A DNA stretch of 64,000 nt from Amorphus sp040750475 (GTDB lineage Bacteria > Pseudomonadota > Alphaproteobacteria > Rhizobiales > Amorphaceae). The DNA is taken from assembly GCF_040750475.1 (NCBI RefSeq), contig NZ_JABJVY010000001.1, forward strand, positions 473,614 to 537,613, written 5' to 3'. Both the position numbers and the translations under genes were made by a program. Shown one piece after another: positions 1 through 9,644 of the stretch. Position 1 is the first letter of the stretch, and every line of letters begins with the position of its first letter. Under the pieces are notes generated by a model. The model was not told where the DNA came from and ran no database searches. It saw only the letters and a program-made list of their open reading frames with translations.

Positions 1-60
1 GTCGCGGCTTACCTAATCATCATCGGCATTCTCGGCCTGTTTCCAAACCTGATGCAATAA
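1..60 (+). CDS. C-terminal end of a membrane protein (partial)
   Basis: The first 60 bases read in frame from base 1 as 19 residues and a TAA stop. They are rich in Ile, Leu and Gly and resemble a final membrane-spanning helix ending in PNLMQ. The gene begins outside the window, so its family cannot be named. It converges on the minus-strand sigma factor gene that ends about 105 bases downstream. Confidence 0.45.
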   Translation, partial: VAAYLIIIGILGLFPNLMQ

Positions 61-165
61 GCCGTTCGGGGGCCAAACGCACAGCGTCGCCCGGCTTCGA
101 TCCTGGCAAGTCCGTCGCGAGCTTCGGTTTCGCGGTCTGTCAGCTGGTGCGAAATCGGGCCGGTT

Positions 166-1035
<870 letters not shown>

Positions 1036-1140
1036 GGCGTCCTCGCATCTGATGCGTTCAACTCTCCTACGATGAACGCGCCGCCGCGGATCAGGCGAGC
1101 CCTATTCGTGCTTCAGCACGTAATCGTGATCGAACCCCAT

Positions 1141-1172
1141 AAAGAAAGAAACGGGCACCGCGAGGCACCCGT
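1141..1172 (-). terminator. Rho-independent terminator of carD
   Basis: Transcribed on the minus strand, bases 1172-1164 and 1159-1151 form a 9-bp stem with two G-U pairs and a 4-base loop. It is followed by a T-rich run (TTCTTTCTTT, 1150-1141). It starts 35 bases after the carD stop codon. Confidence 0.7.
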
Positions 1173-1175
1173 TCC
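1150..1175 (-). promoter_or_regulatory. Candidate EcfG-type promoter of rpoH2
   Basis: On the minus strand GGAAC (1175-1171) is followed after 17 bases by CGTT (1153-1150), matching the alphaproteobacterial EcfG consensus GGAAC-N16/17-CGTT. It sits about 115 bases upstream of the rpoH2 start. The same bases form the hairpin of the carD terminator, so part of the match (AACG/CGTT arms) could be coincidental. Confidence 0.5.
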
Positions 1176-1207
1176 TGAAAAAGCTCAAAAAAGTTGGAGA
1201 GCGGCGA

Positions 1208-1804
1208 TCAGGCCGCTTCTTCCTGCTCGTTCTCGCCGTCGAGATCCTCACCGCCCTCGCCGTCGGCCACCTTCGCGTTGCGACGCGGAGCCTTGGCGAG
1301 CTGCGCCTCGATCAGCCGGACCGCCTCGGTCTCGGAGACCTTGTTGACCGCGCCAATTTCGCGCGCCATGCGGTCGAGAGCGGCCTCGAAAAGCTGGCGC
1401 TCGGAATAGGACTGCTCCGGCTGGGTATCGGCACGATAGAGGTCGCGCACGACTTCCGCGATCGACAACAAATCGCCGGAGTTGATCTTCGCCTCGTACT
1501 CCTGCGCGCGACGGCTCCACATGGTGCGCTTGACGCGGGCACGGCCGGTCACAAGATCCAGCGCCTTCTTCACGGTCGGGCTATCGGCGAGCTTGCGCAG
1601 TCCGGCGCTCTTGGCCTTGGCGACCGGCACGCGGAGCGTCATCTTGTCTTTCTCGAAGTTGACGACGATCAGCTCGAGACGATGACCCGCGACTTCCTGC
1701 TCCTCGATCGCTTCGATCTGTCCGACGCCGTGCGCGGGATAGACGATGTAGTCTTGGGGCTTGAAGGTCGACCGCTGAACCGGTTTCTTTGCCGAGGTGG
1801 CCAT
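1208..1804 (-). CDS. carD: CarD/CdnL family transcriptional regulator
   Basis: A 198-residue protein. The N-terminal CarD/TRCF RNA polymerase interacting domain covers about residues 15-75 (DYIVYPAHGVGQIEAIEEQE). A helical DNA-binding half follows (WSRRAQEYEAKINSGDLLSIAEVVRDL), then an acidic tail. CarD-family proteins bind the beta subunit and stabilise the open complex, notably at rRNA promoters. ATG at 1804 is preferred over GTG at 1816, because AGGAG lies directly against the GTG but 11 bases before the ATG. It is in line with fdxA, hslR and the helicase, a common alphaproteobacterial order. Confidence 0.93.
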   Translation of the reverse strand: MATSAKKPVQRSTFKPQDYIVYPAHGVGQIEAIEEQEVAGHRLELIVVNFEKDKMTLRVPVAKAKSAGLRKLADSPTVKKALDLVTGRARVKRTMWSRRAQEYEAKINSGDLLSIAEVVRDLYRADTQPEQSYSERQLFEAALDRMAREIGAVNKVSETEAVRLIEAQLAKAPRRNAKVADGEGGEDLDGENEQEEAA

Positions 1805-2317
1805 ACGCGTCTGCACTCCTGTGCCTTTTTCATGTTTTTCGACCGGCCTTGGACCTTCAGGCCGAATCGTCTATTGAGCGCCAAGCGGCGCTTCGCTATC
1901 GATGCTTTGGTCGCCGACTGCGTCGGACCGAACGAACGACATCAGCGCGCCCGCGGCAAAAACCGTGCCCGCGCCAAAATGGCGGAGCCGCGCTCGCATC
2001 CGTCGAGGTAACATGCGGGTTCCTCGACGACCCGAGCGGCGTAGCGAGGTTCACCTCGCCTACTGCGGAGCGGGAAGTTCGATGGCAGACAGTGCCTCGA
2101 CACGGTTGACGCTACGAGCGATCAAAGCAATTCCCTAATATATCTCAAATTGAGGAAAAATCAAAGGCTTGCCGCACGGCAAAAGCCGCGGCATGCAGTG
2201 CGGAAGCGTTTTATGGCGGCGCGCAAACCGGTTCGCGGCCCCAGCGCGACAAACAGTCGCTGGGACGCAAACGCGCTTTTCGCTGCCGTCTTGACCCGTC
2301 TTGCCTAGTCGGCCGGA
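1805..2317. other. 513-bp spacer between fdxA and carD, with hairpins
   Basis: I see no convincing gene here. Three inverted repeats are visible: 2001-2008 with 2022-2029 (CGTCGAGG arms), 2044-2050 with 2053-2059 (GCGAGGT arms), and 2240-2246 with 2258-2264 (CCCAGCG arms). None is followed by a clear T-run. The carD promoter should lie at the low-coordinate end and the fdxA transcript end at the high-coordinate end. Confidence 0.4.
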
Positions 2318-2656
2318 TCAATCCCCCGGGCCAGGCTCCGCCGAGAAATAAGTCTCGTACTTGTCGGCGACACCGTCAAACGCGTCGGCCTCGGGCAACG
2401 GGTCCTTCTTCGCCGTCAGGTTCGGCCATTTTGAGGCATACTCGGCGTTCACCTCGAGCCATTTTTCCAGGCCCGGTTCGGTGTCCGGACGGATCGCGTC
2501 AATCGGGCATTCCGGTTCGCACACGCCGCAGTCGATGCATTCGTCGGGATGAATGACGAGCATGTTCTCGCCTTCATAGAAGCAATCGACCGGGCAGACT
2601 TCAACGCAGTCGGTGTACTTGCACTTGATGCACGCGTCGGTGACGACGTACGTCAT
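2318..2656 (-). CDS. fdxA: Seven-iron ferredoxin FdxA
   Basis: A 112-residue ferredoxin of the [3Fe-4S][4Fe-4S] type, a small soluble electron carrier. Cysteines 9, 12, 17, 21, 25, 40, 43, 46 and 50 are visible. The pattern CVEVCPVDC around residues 17-25 and CIDCGVCEPECP at 40-51 is typical of FdxA. The C-terminal extension ending in AEPGPGD is the usual length for the alphaproteobacterial type. ATG at 2656 has GGAGG seven bases upstream, so the longer open frame to 2872 is not used. It lies about 300 bases after hslR and before carD on the same strand. Confidence 0.95.
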   Translation of the reverse strand: MTYVVTDACIKCKYTDCVEVCPVDCFYEGENMLVIHPDECIDCGVCEPECPIDAIRPDTEPGLEKWLEVNAEYASKWPNLTAKKDPLPEADAFDGVADKYETYFSAEPGPGD

Positions 2657-2956
2657 TTCAATCCTCCAATCGGCGTGCGCGCCTTTCTCGGCGCCGGCAC
2701 GCAGTCGTGCGGACGGGCTCGGTGTCTCCGTCCGAAAAACCGGAAGCGCATCGCCGCTTCGATAGAACGAAGCAACGCCTGGCGCCAATCCGTTGTGTTG
2801 ACGCAAATGGGAACCGAACCTCGGTTCGGCATTTCCTGGAATGGCTCTAGCGTCATCGCGCAGACGGCTCAAGCAACCAGGCGCTGCCAGATCCCGTTGG
2901 ATAGAACGTTTGTTTCCCGCCTGCCGCCTTCAACGAAACGGTGCGACGAAAAGCGC

Positions 2957-3304
2957 TCAATCCTCGTCGTCTGCGTCCGAGGTCTCAGCGCGATCCCCAC
3001 GCTCGTCCGCGTTCGCCGGCGCCGACAGATCGCGGTAGCAAGCGTGGGCTTCCGGCGCGGGGCCGCGACGCTCCGGCAGGCAAATCACCTCCAGCACCCG
3101 AACCGCGTGTCGCCCGGCGATGGTCACCACATCGCCCGGGCCGATACGACGCGAGGACGCCTTCACCTTTTCGCGATTGACCCGGACATGGCCGCTCGTC
3201 ACCAGCGTCTGCGCAAGGCCGCGTGTCTTTGCAGCGCGAATGCGCCAGAGCCACACATCGATGCGTTGACGGCTGGACGCCTCGTCGACCTCAGCTCGGG
3301 TCAC
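2957..3304 (-). CDS. hslR: RNA-binding S4 domain protein (HslR-like)
   Basis: A 115-residue protein with an S4 RNA-binding domain at about residues 13-60 (RIDVWLWRIRAAKTRGLA, then SGHVRVNREKVKASSRRIGPGD) and a short charged tail ending in Asp and Glu. HslR-type proteins bind 50S subunits carrying stranded nascent chains after heat shock. That role is taken from the family and is not visible here. The GTG start at 3304 overlaps the end of the helicase gene by 14 bases, so the two are probably translationally coupled. Confidence 0.85.
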   Translation of the reverse strand: MTRAEVDEASSRQRIDVWLWRIRAAKTRGLAQTLVTSGHVRVNREKVKASSRRIGPGDVVTIAGRHAVRVLEVICLPERRGPAPEAHACYRDLSAPANADERGDRAETSDADDED

Positions 3305-6300
3305 GCGTTCCCCGTTCCAGATTGCGCTTCAGCTCGGCCAGCTTGGCGAACGGCGAATCCGGATCGACCGGCCGATCCTTCGGCGGACCGGAGCGCCTCC
3401 GTGGATCGCCCTTGCCCTGCTGGGGCTGCTTGCCGGCATGCGCCGGCCCACCACCGCCCTTGCCTCGGTGCGGCTTGCCGCCGGACGGCCCGTTGTTGCG
3501 ATCGCGCTTGGGCTGGCCTTCGGCGCCTTCGCTTCGCCCCTTGGGCCCGCCGCCACGACCGGCGGCACCTTGATGATCGCCGCCCCGCCGGCCCCGATTG
3601 CGGCCCTGGCGCTCGCCCTCGGCATTGCCGTCGCGCTTTGCGTGCTCCCGCCGGCGCTGCTCGTCCGGACGCCGGCGGCGGCCAGGCCGCCAGACCTCGA
3701 TCATCTCCGGCTCGGCGGACGCCTCCGGGGCGGATGCGGTGGACGTGTCGGCGGTTTCCGTCGGCACTGCGTTTGTCTGGGCAGCCTCTGCCGCCGGGAA
3801 CTCGGCAGCCGGTGCTTCTCCTTCCGGTGAGACCGTTGCCTCGACCGGCTCTACCAGCTCCGCCGCGGCCGCCTCGTCCGCCACGACCGGCTCCGCAACG
3901 TCCGGGCTTACCCCGGCAGCGGACGCAGAGATCGCTTCTTCGGCGACGGTTTCCGCCGGCGCGGCCGCATCTGCGCTCGCGGGTTCGAACAGCGTCTCGC
4001 CCGAGGCATTCGCCTCGGCGACCAAAGCCGGAGCATCATCGCTCGCCGACGCCACCATTGCTTCGCCATTGCCAGCCGCAACGATGGTGTCGGCTTCAGC
4101 CGTCTCGCCCTCCAGCACCGCCGACGCCTCGGCCGGGGCGGCCACAGCAGGTGCCGCCGGAGCGGGCGCCTTGGGCGGGGCCGGACGACGCTCCAGACGA
4201 TAGCCCAGCGACTTCAACACCGAGGCGAAATCCTCCCCGGAGCAGCCCAGCAGCGACGTCATGGAAACGGTGACGGTAAAGCCGCCGCCTTCGGGAATCG
4301 CGCCTTCCGGCGGGGTCGCCGTCGCTTCCGCCGGTTTCCAGGCGATCAGCGGGCGGATCTGGTCGGCAAGCCGTTCCAGGATGTCCACGCGCACGGCGCG
4401 GTTGCCACACGCCCGGAACCCGACGGCGCCATAAAGCGCCTTTGGCACCTCCGGATCGAGCGGGATCGACGTCCGGCCCGAGGCGGAAAGCTGGGGCAGG
4501 TCCGCCAGACCGGCGACATCGAGAGAGGCGTTCTTGAGCGCCCAGAGCTGCGCCAGAAGGCGGCTCGGCGCCGGCTTCAAAAGCGCCGGAATATAGATGT
4601 GATAGGCGCCGAAGCGCACACCATACTGGCGCATGCCCGCCCGCGCCTGCTGATCGAGATTCTTGACCTCGTCGGCGACGGCCTGCCGGTCCAAAACGCC
4701 CAGCGCTTCAGTGAGCTGGAAGGCAAGCCCCCGGGCGATTCCCTCCAGATCCGCCGCCTGGCGCAGATCGAACAGCGGCTTCAGCAGCGTCTCGACATGG
4801 GTTTTCAGCCAGAGCTGAAGCCGCGCCTGGACCTTCTCCAGCGCCGCCCCGCTGAGCTGCTCGTCCGACAGCACGATCAGGTTCGGCCGCAGCGTCTCCT
4901 CGCCCGCCACCACCTTGGCGACGGCTTCGCCCTGCCAGCGCACGGCGCCGTCGGAGGCCAGCACGAACGAGGCATCCGGCGCCTCTGCCAGGCGATCGGC
5001 CCGGCGCTCGAATTCGCTCGCAAGCGCTTTCTGAGCAGCGGCGCGCACCGCCTTGGTGTCGGGCGTTTCCGCCGTCGACACGGGAATGAAACGGAAACCG
5101 TGTAGATTGCCGACGTGGTGGCCTTCCACCATCACGTCGCCCGAGGTGGTGATCTCGGATTCGAGCATGTCGTTGTCTCTCAGCCGGCGCATCAGGACAC
5201 TGGTTCGGCGATCGACGAACCGTTGGGTCAAACGCTCGTGCAGAGCGTCCGAAAGGCGATCCTCGATGGCGCGGGTGGTTTGTCTCCAGTGGACGGGATC
5301 GTCAAGCCAATCGGCACGGTTGGCAACATAAGTCCAGGTCCGGATGTGCGCGATACGGTTCGACAGTGTGTCGATATCGCCATCCGTGCGATCCGCAAAG
5401 GCCAACTGCCGCGCAAACCAGTCGTCAGGAATGCGCCCAGACGTCATCAGGTTCCGATAGAGCCCGAGCACGAGGTCGGCGTGATTGGCCGGCGCGATGC
5501 GGCGATAGTCGGGAAGCTGGCATACATCCCAAAGCCGCTCCACCGCGTCGGCACCGCGCGCCATGTCGGCAATTTCGCGATCCTTTGCGGCGTACTCCAG
5601 ACAGACCATGTCCTCCGCCGGCGGGGCGCGGGTCAGACCATCTTCCCGCGGAGGCTCGTCCAGGCTGCGGCGCAGCGCGCTGATGGAGGAGTAATCCAGA
5701 TCGGCATTGCGCCACTGGAACACGCGAATCGGCTCGAAGTTGTGGGTCTCCAGCGCCTCGACCAGATCGTCGCCGAACGGATCGACCCGTCCGGTCACCC
5801 CGAACGTTCCGTCGCGCATGTGGCGACCGGCACGGCCGGCGATCTGGCCGAGCTCGCCTGGATTGAGCCGGCGGTACTGATAGCCGTCGAATTTGCGATC
5901 GGCGGCGAACGCCACGTGGTCGACGTCGAGATTGAGGCCCATGCCGATGGCATCGGTCGCGATCAGGAAATCGACGTCGCCGGACTGAAACAGCTCGACC
6001 TGGGCATTGCGGGTCCGCGGGCTGAGCGCGCCGAGCACCACCGCCGCACCGCCGCGCTGGCGCCGGATCAGCTCCGCGATCTGGTAAACCTCGCTGGCGG
6101 AAAAGGCGACGACGGCCGAACGCGTCGGCAGCCGCGTGATCTTCTTGGAGCCGGAATAGCGCAGCACCGACATGCGTGGCCGCGTCACCACGTTGAGCCC
6201 GGGCAGCAGCTTTTCCAGAAGCGCGCGCGCCGTCGCCGCACCCAAAAGCAGCGTCTCCGAATGGCCCCGCAGCCGCAGGATCCGATCGGTAAAGACCCGT

Positions 6301-6647
6301 CCGCGCTCCAGATCGCTGGCGAGTTGCACCTCGTCGATCGCCACGAAATCGACGTCGGTGGTCTGCGGCATCGCCTCCACAGTGGAGATGAAATAGCGCG
6401 GATTTTCCGGAAGGATCTTCTCCTCGCCGGTGATCAGGGCGGCCTGATCCGGTCCAACGCGCGCGACCACGCGGCCGTAAACCTCGCGGGCGAGCAGGCG
6501 CAGCGGCAGGCCGATCAACCCTGATCGATGGCCCAGCATCCGCTCGATCGCCAGATGCGTCTTGCCGGTATTGGTCGGCCCCAGAACCGCGGTCACGGTG
6601 CGCGCCCGGACCGAACGGGGAAGAGGCATGGGAGATTGAATCGTCAT
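3291..6647 (-). CDS. Suv3/MgpS-like superfamily 2 helicase with long low-complexity tail
   Basis: A 1118-residue protein. The helicase core occupies about residues 15-300: Walker A GPTNTGKT (23-30), DEVQ as motif II (105-108) and QIAGRAGR as motif VI (268-275). This resembles mitochondrial SUV3 RNA helicases. A helical region follows to about 815. The tail splits into an Ala/Glu/Pro-rich acidic part (about 816-980) and a basic Arg/Gly-rich part (about 982-1095), likely for RNA contact. It probably remodels RNA or RNA-DNA hybrids. It is the first gene of the helicase-hslR-fdxA-carD run. ATG 6647 is used, although the ribosome site is weak. Confidence 0.85.
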   Translation of the reverse strand: MTIQSPMPLPRSVRARTVTAVLGPTNTGKTHLAIERMLGHRSGLIGLPLRLLAREVYGRVVARVGPDQAALITGEEKILPENPRYFISTVEAMPQTTDVDFVAIDEVQLASDLERGRVFTDRILRLRGHSETLLLGAATARALLEKLLPGLNVVTRPRMSVLRYSGSKKITRLPTRSAVVAFSASEVYQIAELIRRQRGGAAVVLGALSPRTRNAQVELFQSGDVDFLIATDAIGMGLNLDVDHVAFAADRKFDGYQYRRLNPGELGQIAGRAGRHMRDGTFGVTGRVDPFGDDLVEALETHNFEPIRVFQWRNADLDYSSISALRRSLDEPPREDGLTRAPPAEDMVCLEYAAKDREIADMARGADAVERLWDVCQLPDYRRIAPANHADLVLGLYRNLMTSGRIPDDWFARQLAFADRTDGDIDTLSNRIAHIRTWTYVANRADWLDDPVHWRQTTRAIEDRLSDALHERLTQRFVDRRTSVLMRRLRDNDMLESEITTSGDVMVEGHHVGNLHGFRFIPVSTAETPDTKAVRAAAQKALASEFERRADRLAEAPDASFVLASDGAVRWQGEAVAKVVAGEETLRPNLIVLSDEQLSGAALEKVQARLQLWLKTHVETLLKPLFDLRQAADLEGIARGLAFQLTEALGVLDRQAVADEVKNLDQQARAGMRQYGVRFGAYHIYIPALLKPAPSRLLAQLWALKNASLDVAGLADLPQLSASGRTSIPLDPEVPKALYGAVGFRACGNRAVRVDILERLADQIRPLIAWKPAEATATPPEGAIPEGGGFTVTVSMTSLLGCSGEDFASVLKSLGYRLERRPAPPKAPAPAAPAVAAPAEASAVLEGETAEADTIVAAGNGEAMVASASDDAPALVAEANASGETLFEPASADAAAPAETVAEEAISASAAGVSPDVAEPVVADEAAAAELVEPVEATVSPEGEAPAAEFPAAEAAQTNAVPTETADTSTASAPEASAEPEMIEVWRPGRRRRPDEQRRREHAKRDGNAEGERQGRNRGRRGGDHQGAAGRGGGPKGRSEGAEGQPKRDRNNGPSGGKPHRGKGGGGPAHAGKQPQQGKGDPRRRSGPPKDRPVDPDSPFAKLAELKRNLERGTRDPS

Positions 6648-7254
6648 GAAATGTGGTCGGCTCGGGCTCGCATGGCCGGCGATTTCGGGTCCGCGGTGAC
6701 GAAGGCGCGGTCGACAACGTGTCCGCCGGCTGTCCCGCGTTCCTCCAGGGTCGCCGACGTTTCGCCGCCGCGCAACTCAAGATCCGACAAGGTCTCGAAG
6801 CCACGCAGCGAGTCTTTCTAGCACAGCGATGCGCCGGTATGCCCGTAAAAAATCGCACCCCGGACCGCAACCGGAACGAGTCTGGAACGAATCGCGGCCG
6901 AATCGGCGACTTTCTTTGATTCATGGTTCGTTCTACGCAACGCCTTGATTTGAATCGCAGTTCGCCTACGAGATCTTGTTTTTGGCGCACCCGCACACGC
7001 ACCACAGGGACACGTCATGCGAGTCGCCGGCGCGGACTCCGAATCGCGACGGAGTCAAGCGGCGCCGTCCGACCGTTGGGGCGCCAGCCTCGGCCACCCA
7101 CACCCCCAAGAAGAACGCAAGTCGTACGAATCGGGCCCGAATCGCCATCTGGCAAATGTTTTGGATTTGTTCCGATTTCGAATGCGGATCGACTCAACAT
7201 CGATGACATCTAAACGATCCAACTAAGTATTTATTTACCATAATACAGAATACG
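6648..7254. other. Gene-free stretch upstream of the helicase
   Basis: About 600 bases between the helicase start and the terminator of the DUF3108 gene. No frame shows a recognisable domain. Base use from about 7190 turns AT-rich (TATTTATTTACCATAATAC). The helicase promoter presumably lies near its low end. I see no tRNA-like cloverleaf. Confidence 0.35.
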
Positions 7255-7283
7255 AATAAAAAGGGCGGCTCTCTGCCGCCCTT
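7255..7283 (-). terminator. Rho-independent terminator of the DUF3108 gene
   Basis: AAGGGCGGC and GCCGCCCTT (7261-7269 and 7275-7283) form a 9-bp stem with a five-base loop. On the minus strand it is followed by TTTTTATTCG. It begins about 95 bases after the DUF3108 stop codon. Confidence 0.8.
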
Positions 7284-7377
7284 GATCCCCGGTGCCGTGT
7301 GCGTCTGACGGAAATGGCGTCGTCTTTGCCTTGAGCTCACCGAACTGGGGGCTCGTTTGGACGGTGGCAAGTCGCCT

Positions 7378-8232
7378 CTATTTGGCCTGGGCCAACCGCA
7401 CGCCCTGGAGCTTCACGTCGGTCGCATTGACCGACAGCACGCCGTGCGGGGTTTCGATCTCGATGCGAACCGGGATCAGGACCGCATCCCCAACCGGAAC
7501 GAAGGCGGCCTCCAGCCCGCGATTCTTTGCAAGATAGGCCACGCTTTCGGAGTTCGCGCGATGGCCGGAGATCGGCGTCCAGCGCGCGCTACAGACGAAG
7601 GCTTCCCCATCGAAGCTCGGCGTTCGCACGCGTTCCGCGCCTTTGGCGGAGAGATCCACCTGATAGCGACTCCAACCATCGAAGACCGGCAAGGTGCGAT
7701 TGCAGGCATCCGCCGCCGTCGGCGCCGCACCTGTGCGGCGCATCGGCAGCACCGACGCGCTGATCGGATCGATGATATCGCGCTTGTCGGCGGCCGTGAC
7801 GTCGACCCGATCCGGCGCCGGGTCGAGCGGCGGCAGGGCCGAAAGCGACGTAACCCGCCCCTTGTTGAGACGCATCTTCACCTTGGTCGTATCGCTCGGA
7901 TCGACCGACAAGAGGCTGTATTTGACGGGAAGCAGCACCCCGCCATCCATCGCCCCATCGACTTCGGCATCCACCTTGGAGGCGGTCAGGAGCGACGCAA
8001 GCCCGGTCGGCTGCATCTTCACCTTCACCGAATAGGCCTCGCCTTCGAGGATGACGGAAAGCGTGCCCTTGGCGATCGTGACGCCCTTGAAGCTGACGTC
8101 GTAACGCACGCCTGCCGTGGTCCGCTCGCTCGCGGTCGCCGCGGCGCCCGACCAGATGCAGGCGGCCAGGGCCAGCCCGACCGATAGGAGACGACGCCCT
8201 TTGCTGTTCGACTGACGTGCGCGCACCACCAT
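7378..8232 (-). CDS. DUF3108 domain protein, secreted
   Basis: From ATG 8232 this encodes 284 residues. It starts with a basic stretch and a hydrophobic signal sequence (LLSVGLALAACIWSGAAATA), then the DUF3108 beta-rich body beginning YDVSFKGVTIAKG. DUF3108 proteins are periplasmic or outer-membrane associated in alphaproteobacteria. Their biochemical role is not settled. The open frame continues to 8364, but that would bury the signal peptide 60 residues inside. GAGG lies just before ATG 8232. The gene stands alone and diverges from rpmB. Confidence 0.8.
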   Translation of the reverse strand: MVVRARQSNSKGRRLLSVGLALAACIWSGAAATASERTTAGVRYDVSFKGVTIAKGTLSVILEGEAYSVKVKMQPTGLASLLTASKVDAEVDGAMDGGVLLPVKYSLLSVDPSDTTKVKMRLNKGRVTSLSALPPLDPAPDRVDVTAADKRDIIDPISASVLPMRRTGAAPTAADACNRTLPVFDGWSRYQVDLSAKGAERVRTPSFDGEAFVCSARWTPISGHRANSESVAYLAKNRGLEAAFVPVGDAVLIPVRIEIETPHGVLSVNATDVKLQGVRLAQAK

Positions 8233-8540
8233 GTCCTCGTCTGTCCGTCCGACCGGCGGCAGGTGGCTGGCCTGTCCAAACCGGCGGTCCGTGGTCATTG
8301 TCGGAGCGGGATCGACGCGGCCGGGAACCTCCCGCGCGCATCCGATCCGGCTCTCGTTCGGCAAGACGCTAGCGGGATCATGGTGACCATGGGGTTAACG
8401 CAGAGCCTCGAAGGACCGATTCCATGTGCCGACCCGCTTGACGCGGATGGGCGGCATTCCTATAGAAACACGCTCCCATCACTTTGTGAGACGACGTGAG
8501 GGCGGGTTGTCCCAGCCCCGAAGACAAGGATTTTTTCGCA

Positions 8541-8846
8541 ATGGCCCGTCGCTGTGAACTGACCGGCAAGGCCGTGCTGACCGGCAACAACGTGAGCCAC
8601 GCCAACAACAAGACGCGGCGCCGCTTTCTGCCCAACCTGTGCACGGTTACCCTGCGCTCCGACATCCTCGAGCGCGGTGTGCGCATGCGCGTGAGCGCGG
8701 CTGCGCTGCGCACCGTGGAGCACCGGGGCGGCATCGATGCCTTTCTCCTGAAGGCCGACGACAAGACGCTGTCGCCGCGCGCTCTTCTTCTGAAGCGCGA
8801 AGTCGTGGCGAAGAAGGCCGAAACGCCGGCTGAAGCGACCGCGTAA
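8541..8846 (+). CDS. rpmB: 50S ribosomal protein L28
   Basis: 101 residues beginning MARRCELTGKAVLTGNNVSH, the standard L28 opening. NNKTRRRFLPNL and the LRTVEHRGGIDAFLL segment follow. The length and the Lys/Ala-rich C-terminal extension are usual for alphaproteobacteria, which have a longer L28 than E. coli (78 residues). It is a structural protein of the large ribosomal subunit. ATG 8541 starts the conserved sequence, and AAGG lies upstream. A GC-rich hairpin at 8857-8877 just after the stop lacks a T-run. Confidence 0.97.
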   Translation: MARRCELTGKAVLTGNNVSHANNKTRRRFLPNLCTVTLRSDILERGVRMRVSAAALRTVEHRGGIDAFLLKADDKTLSPRALLLKREVVAKKAETPAEATA

Positions 8847-8907
8847 ACCCGCGACGCCGCGGCGCTTGCCGCCGCGGACGGGGTCGGCGCTCCGTTAGAG
8901 GTGAGAC

Positions 8908-8952
8908 GCGTTTCTAAAACGGCGAACCGGTTTTCATTTCGCCTGGAAACGC
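8908..8952. repeat. AACCGGTT-core palindromic repeat
   Basis: GCGTTTC (8908-8914) pairs with GAAACGC (8946-8952) around a core containing GAACCGGTTTTCATTTCGCC. It belongs to the repeat family found at least ten times in this window and lies between rpmB and yhhQ. Confidence 0.7.
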
Positions 8953-8976
8953 TCGAACGCAGGGTCAGGCTAAGCC

Positions 8977-9627
8977 GTGGCAAACACAGACCATCTCCGC
9001 GCCCGCTCGATCGCGCTGGCCATTGCGGCCATGACCGCCGTCGTTCTGGCGTCGAATATCCTGGTCCAGTACCCGGTCTCAGCCCAGCTCGGCGCGATCA
9101 ATCTCGCCGACCTCCTGACCTGGGGCGCGTTTACCTATCCGATTGCGTTCCTGGTGACCGATCTCACCAATCGCCGGTTCGGCCCTGCTGCCGCACGGAT
9201 GGTGGTCTATGCCGGTTTCACTGTCGCGATCGCGCTGTCGGTGATGCTGTCGACGCCGCGGATTGCGATCGCGTCCGGCACCGCCTTCCTGGTCGCCCAG
9301 CTTCTGGACGTGGCGGTGTTCAACCGGCTTCGGCGCGGCTCGTGGTGGCGCGCGCCTCTGGTCTCCTCGGTGATCGGCTCGCTGATCGACACGATCCTGT
9401 TCTTCGGGCTCGCCTTTGCGGCGGTGTTCGCGCTGATCGGGCCGAACGATCCGTTCGCGATCGAAGCCGCGCCTCTGTTCGGCGTGCTGCCCGTGGAGCT
9501 GCCGCGCTGGATGTCCTGGGCGCTCGGCGATCTGTCGGTGAAGCTCGCCGTCGCGCTGGTGCTGCTGGCGCCCTACCGCGTGCTCCTGGGCCTTCTCGGC
9601 GCCACGCCGGCGCCGCGCCAGGCATAA
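8977..9627 (+). CDS. yhhQ: Queuosine precursor transporter YhhQ (VUT family)
   Basis: A 216-residue inner-membrane protein of the VUT/DUF165 family with about six hydrophobic helices. Family features visible are the motif LLTWGAFTYPIAFLVTDLTNRRFG and a later SVIGSLIDTILFFGLAF. Characterised members import preQ0/preQ1 for queuosine tRNA modification. The start is GTG at 8977, giving MANTDHLRARS, with no strong ribosome site. It stands between rpmB and a convergent phytase-like gene. Confidence 0.88.
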   Translation: MANTDHLRARSIALAIAAMTAVVLASNILVQYPVSAQLGAINLADLLTWGAFTYPIAFLVTDLTNRRFGPAAARMVVYAGFTVAIALSVMLSTPRIAIASGTAFLVAQLLDVAVFNRLRRGSWWRAPLVSSVIGSLIDTILFFGLAFAAVFALIGPNDPFAIEAAPLFGVLPVELPRWMSWALGDLSVKLAVALVLLAPYRVLLGLLGATPAPRQA

Positions 9628-9644
9628 GAGCGGGCGCGAAAGCT

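Noticed and set aside
2044..2059. GCGAGGTTCACCTCGC, considered as a tRNA T-arm
   Set aside because: No acceptor, D or anticodon stems at the right distances; a simple hairpin only.
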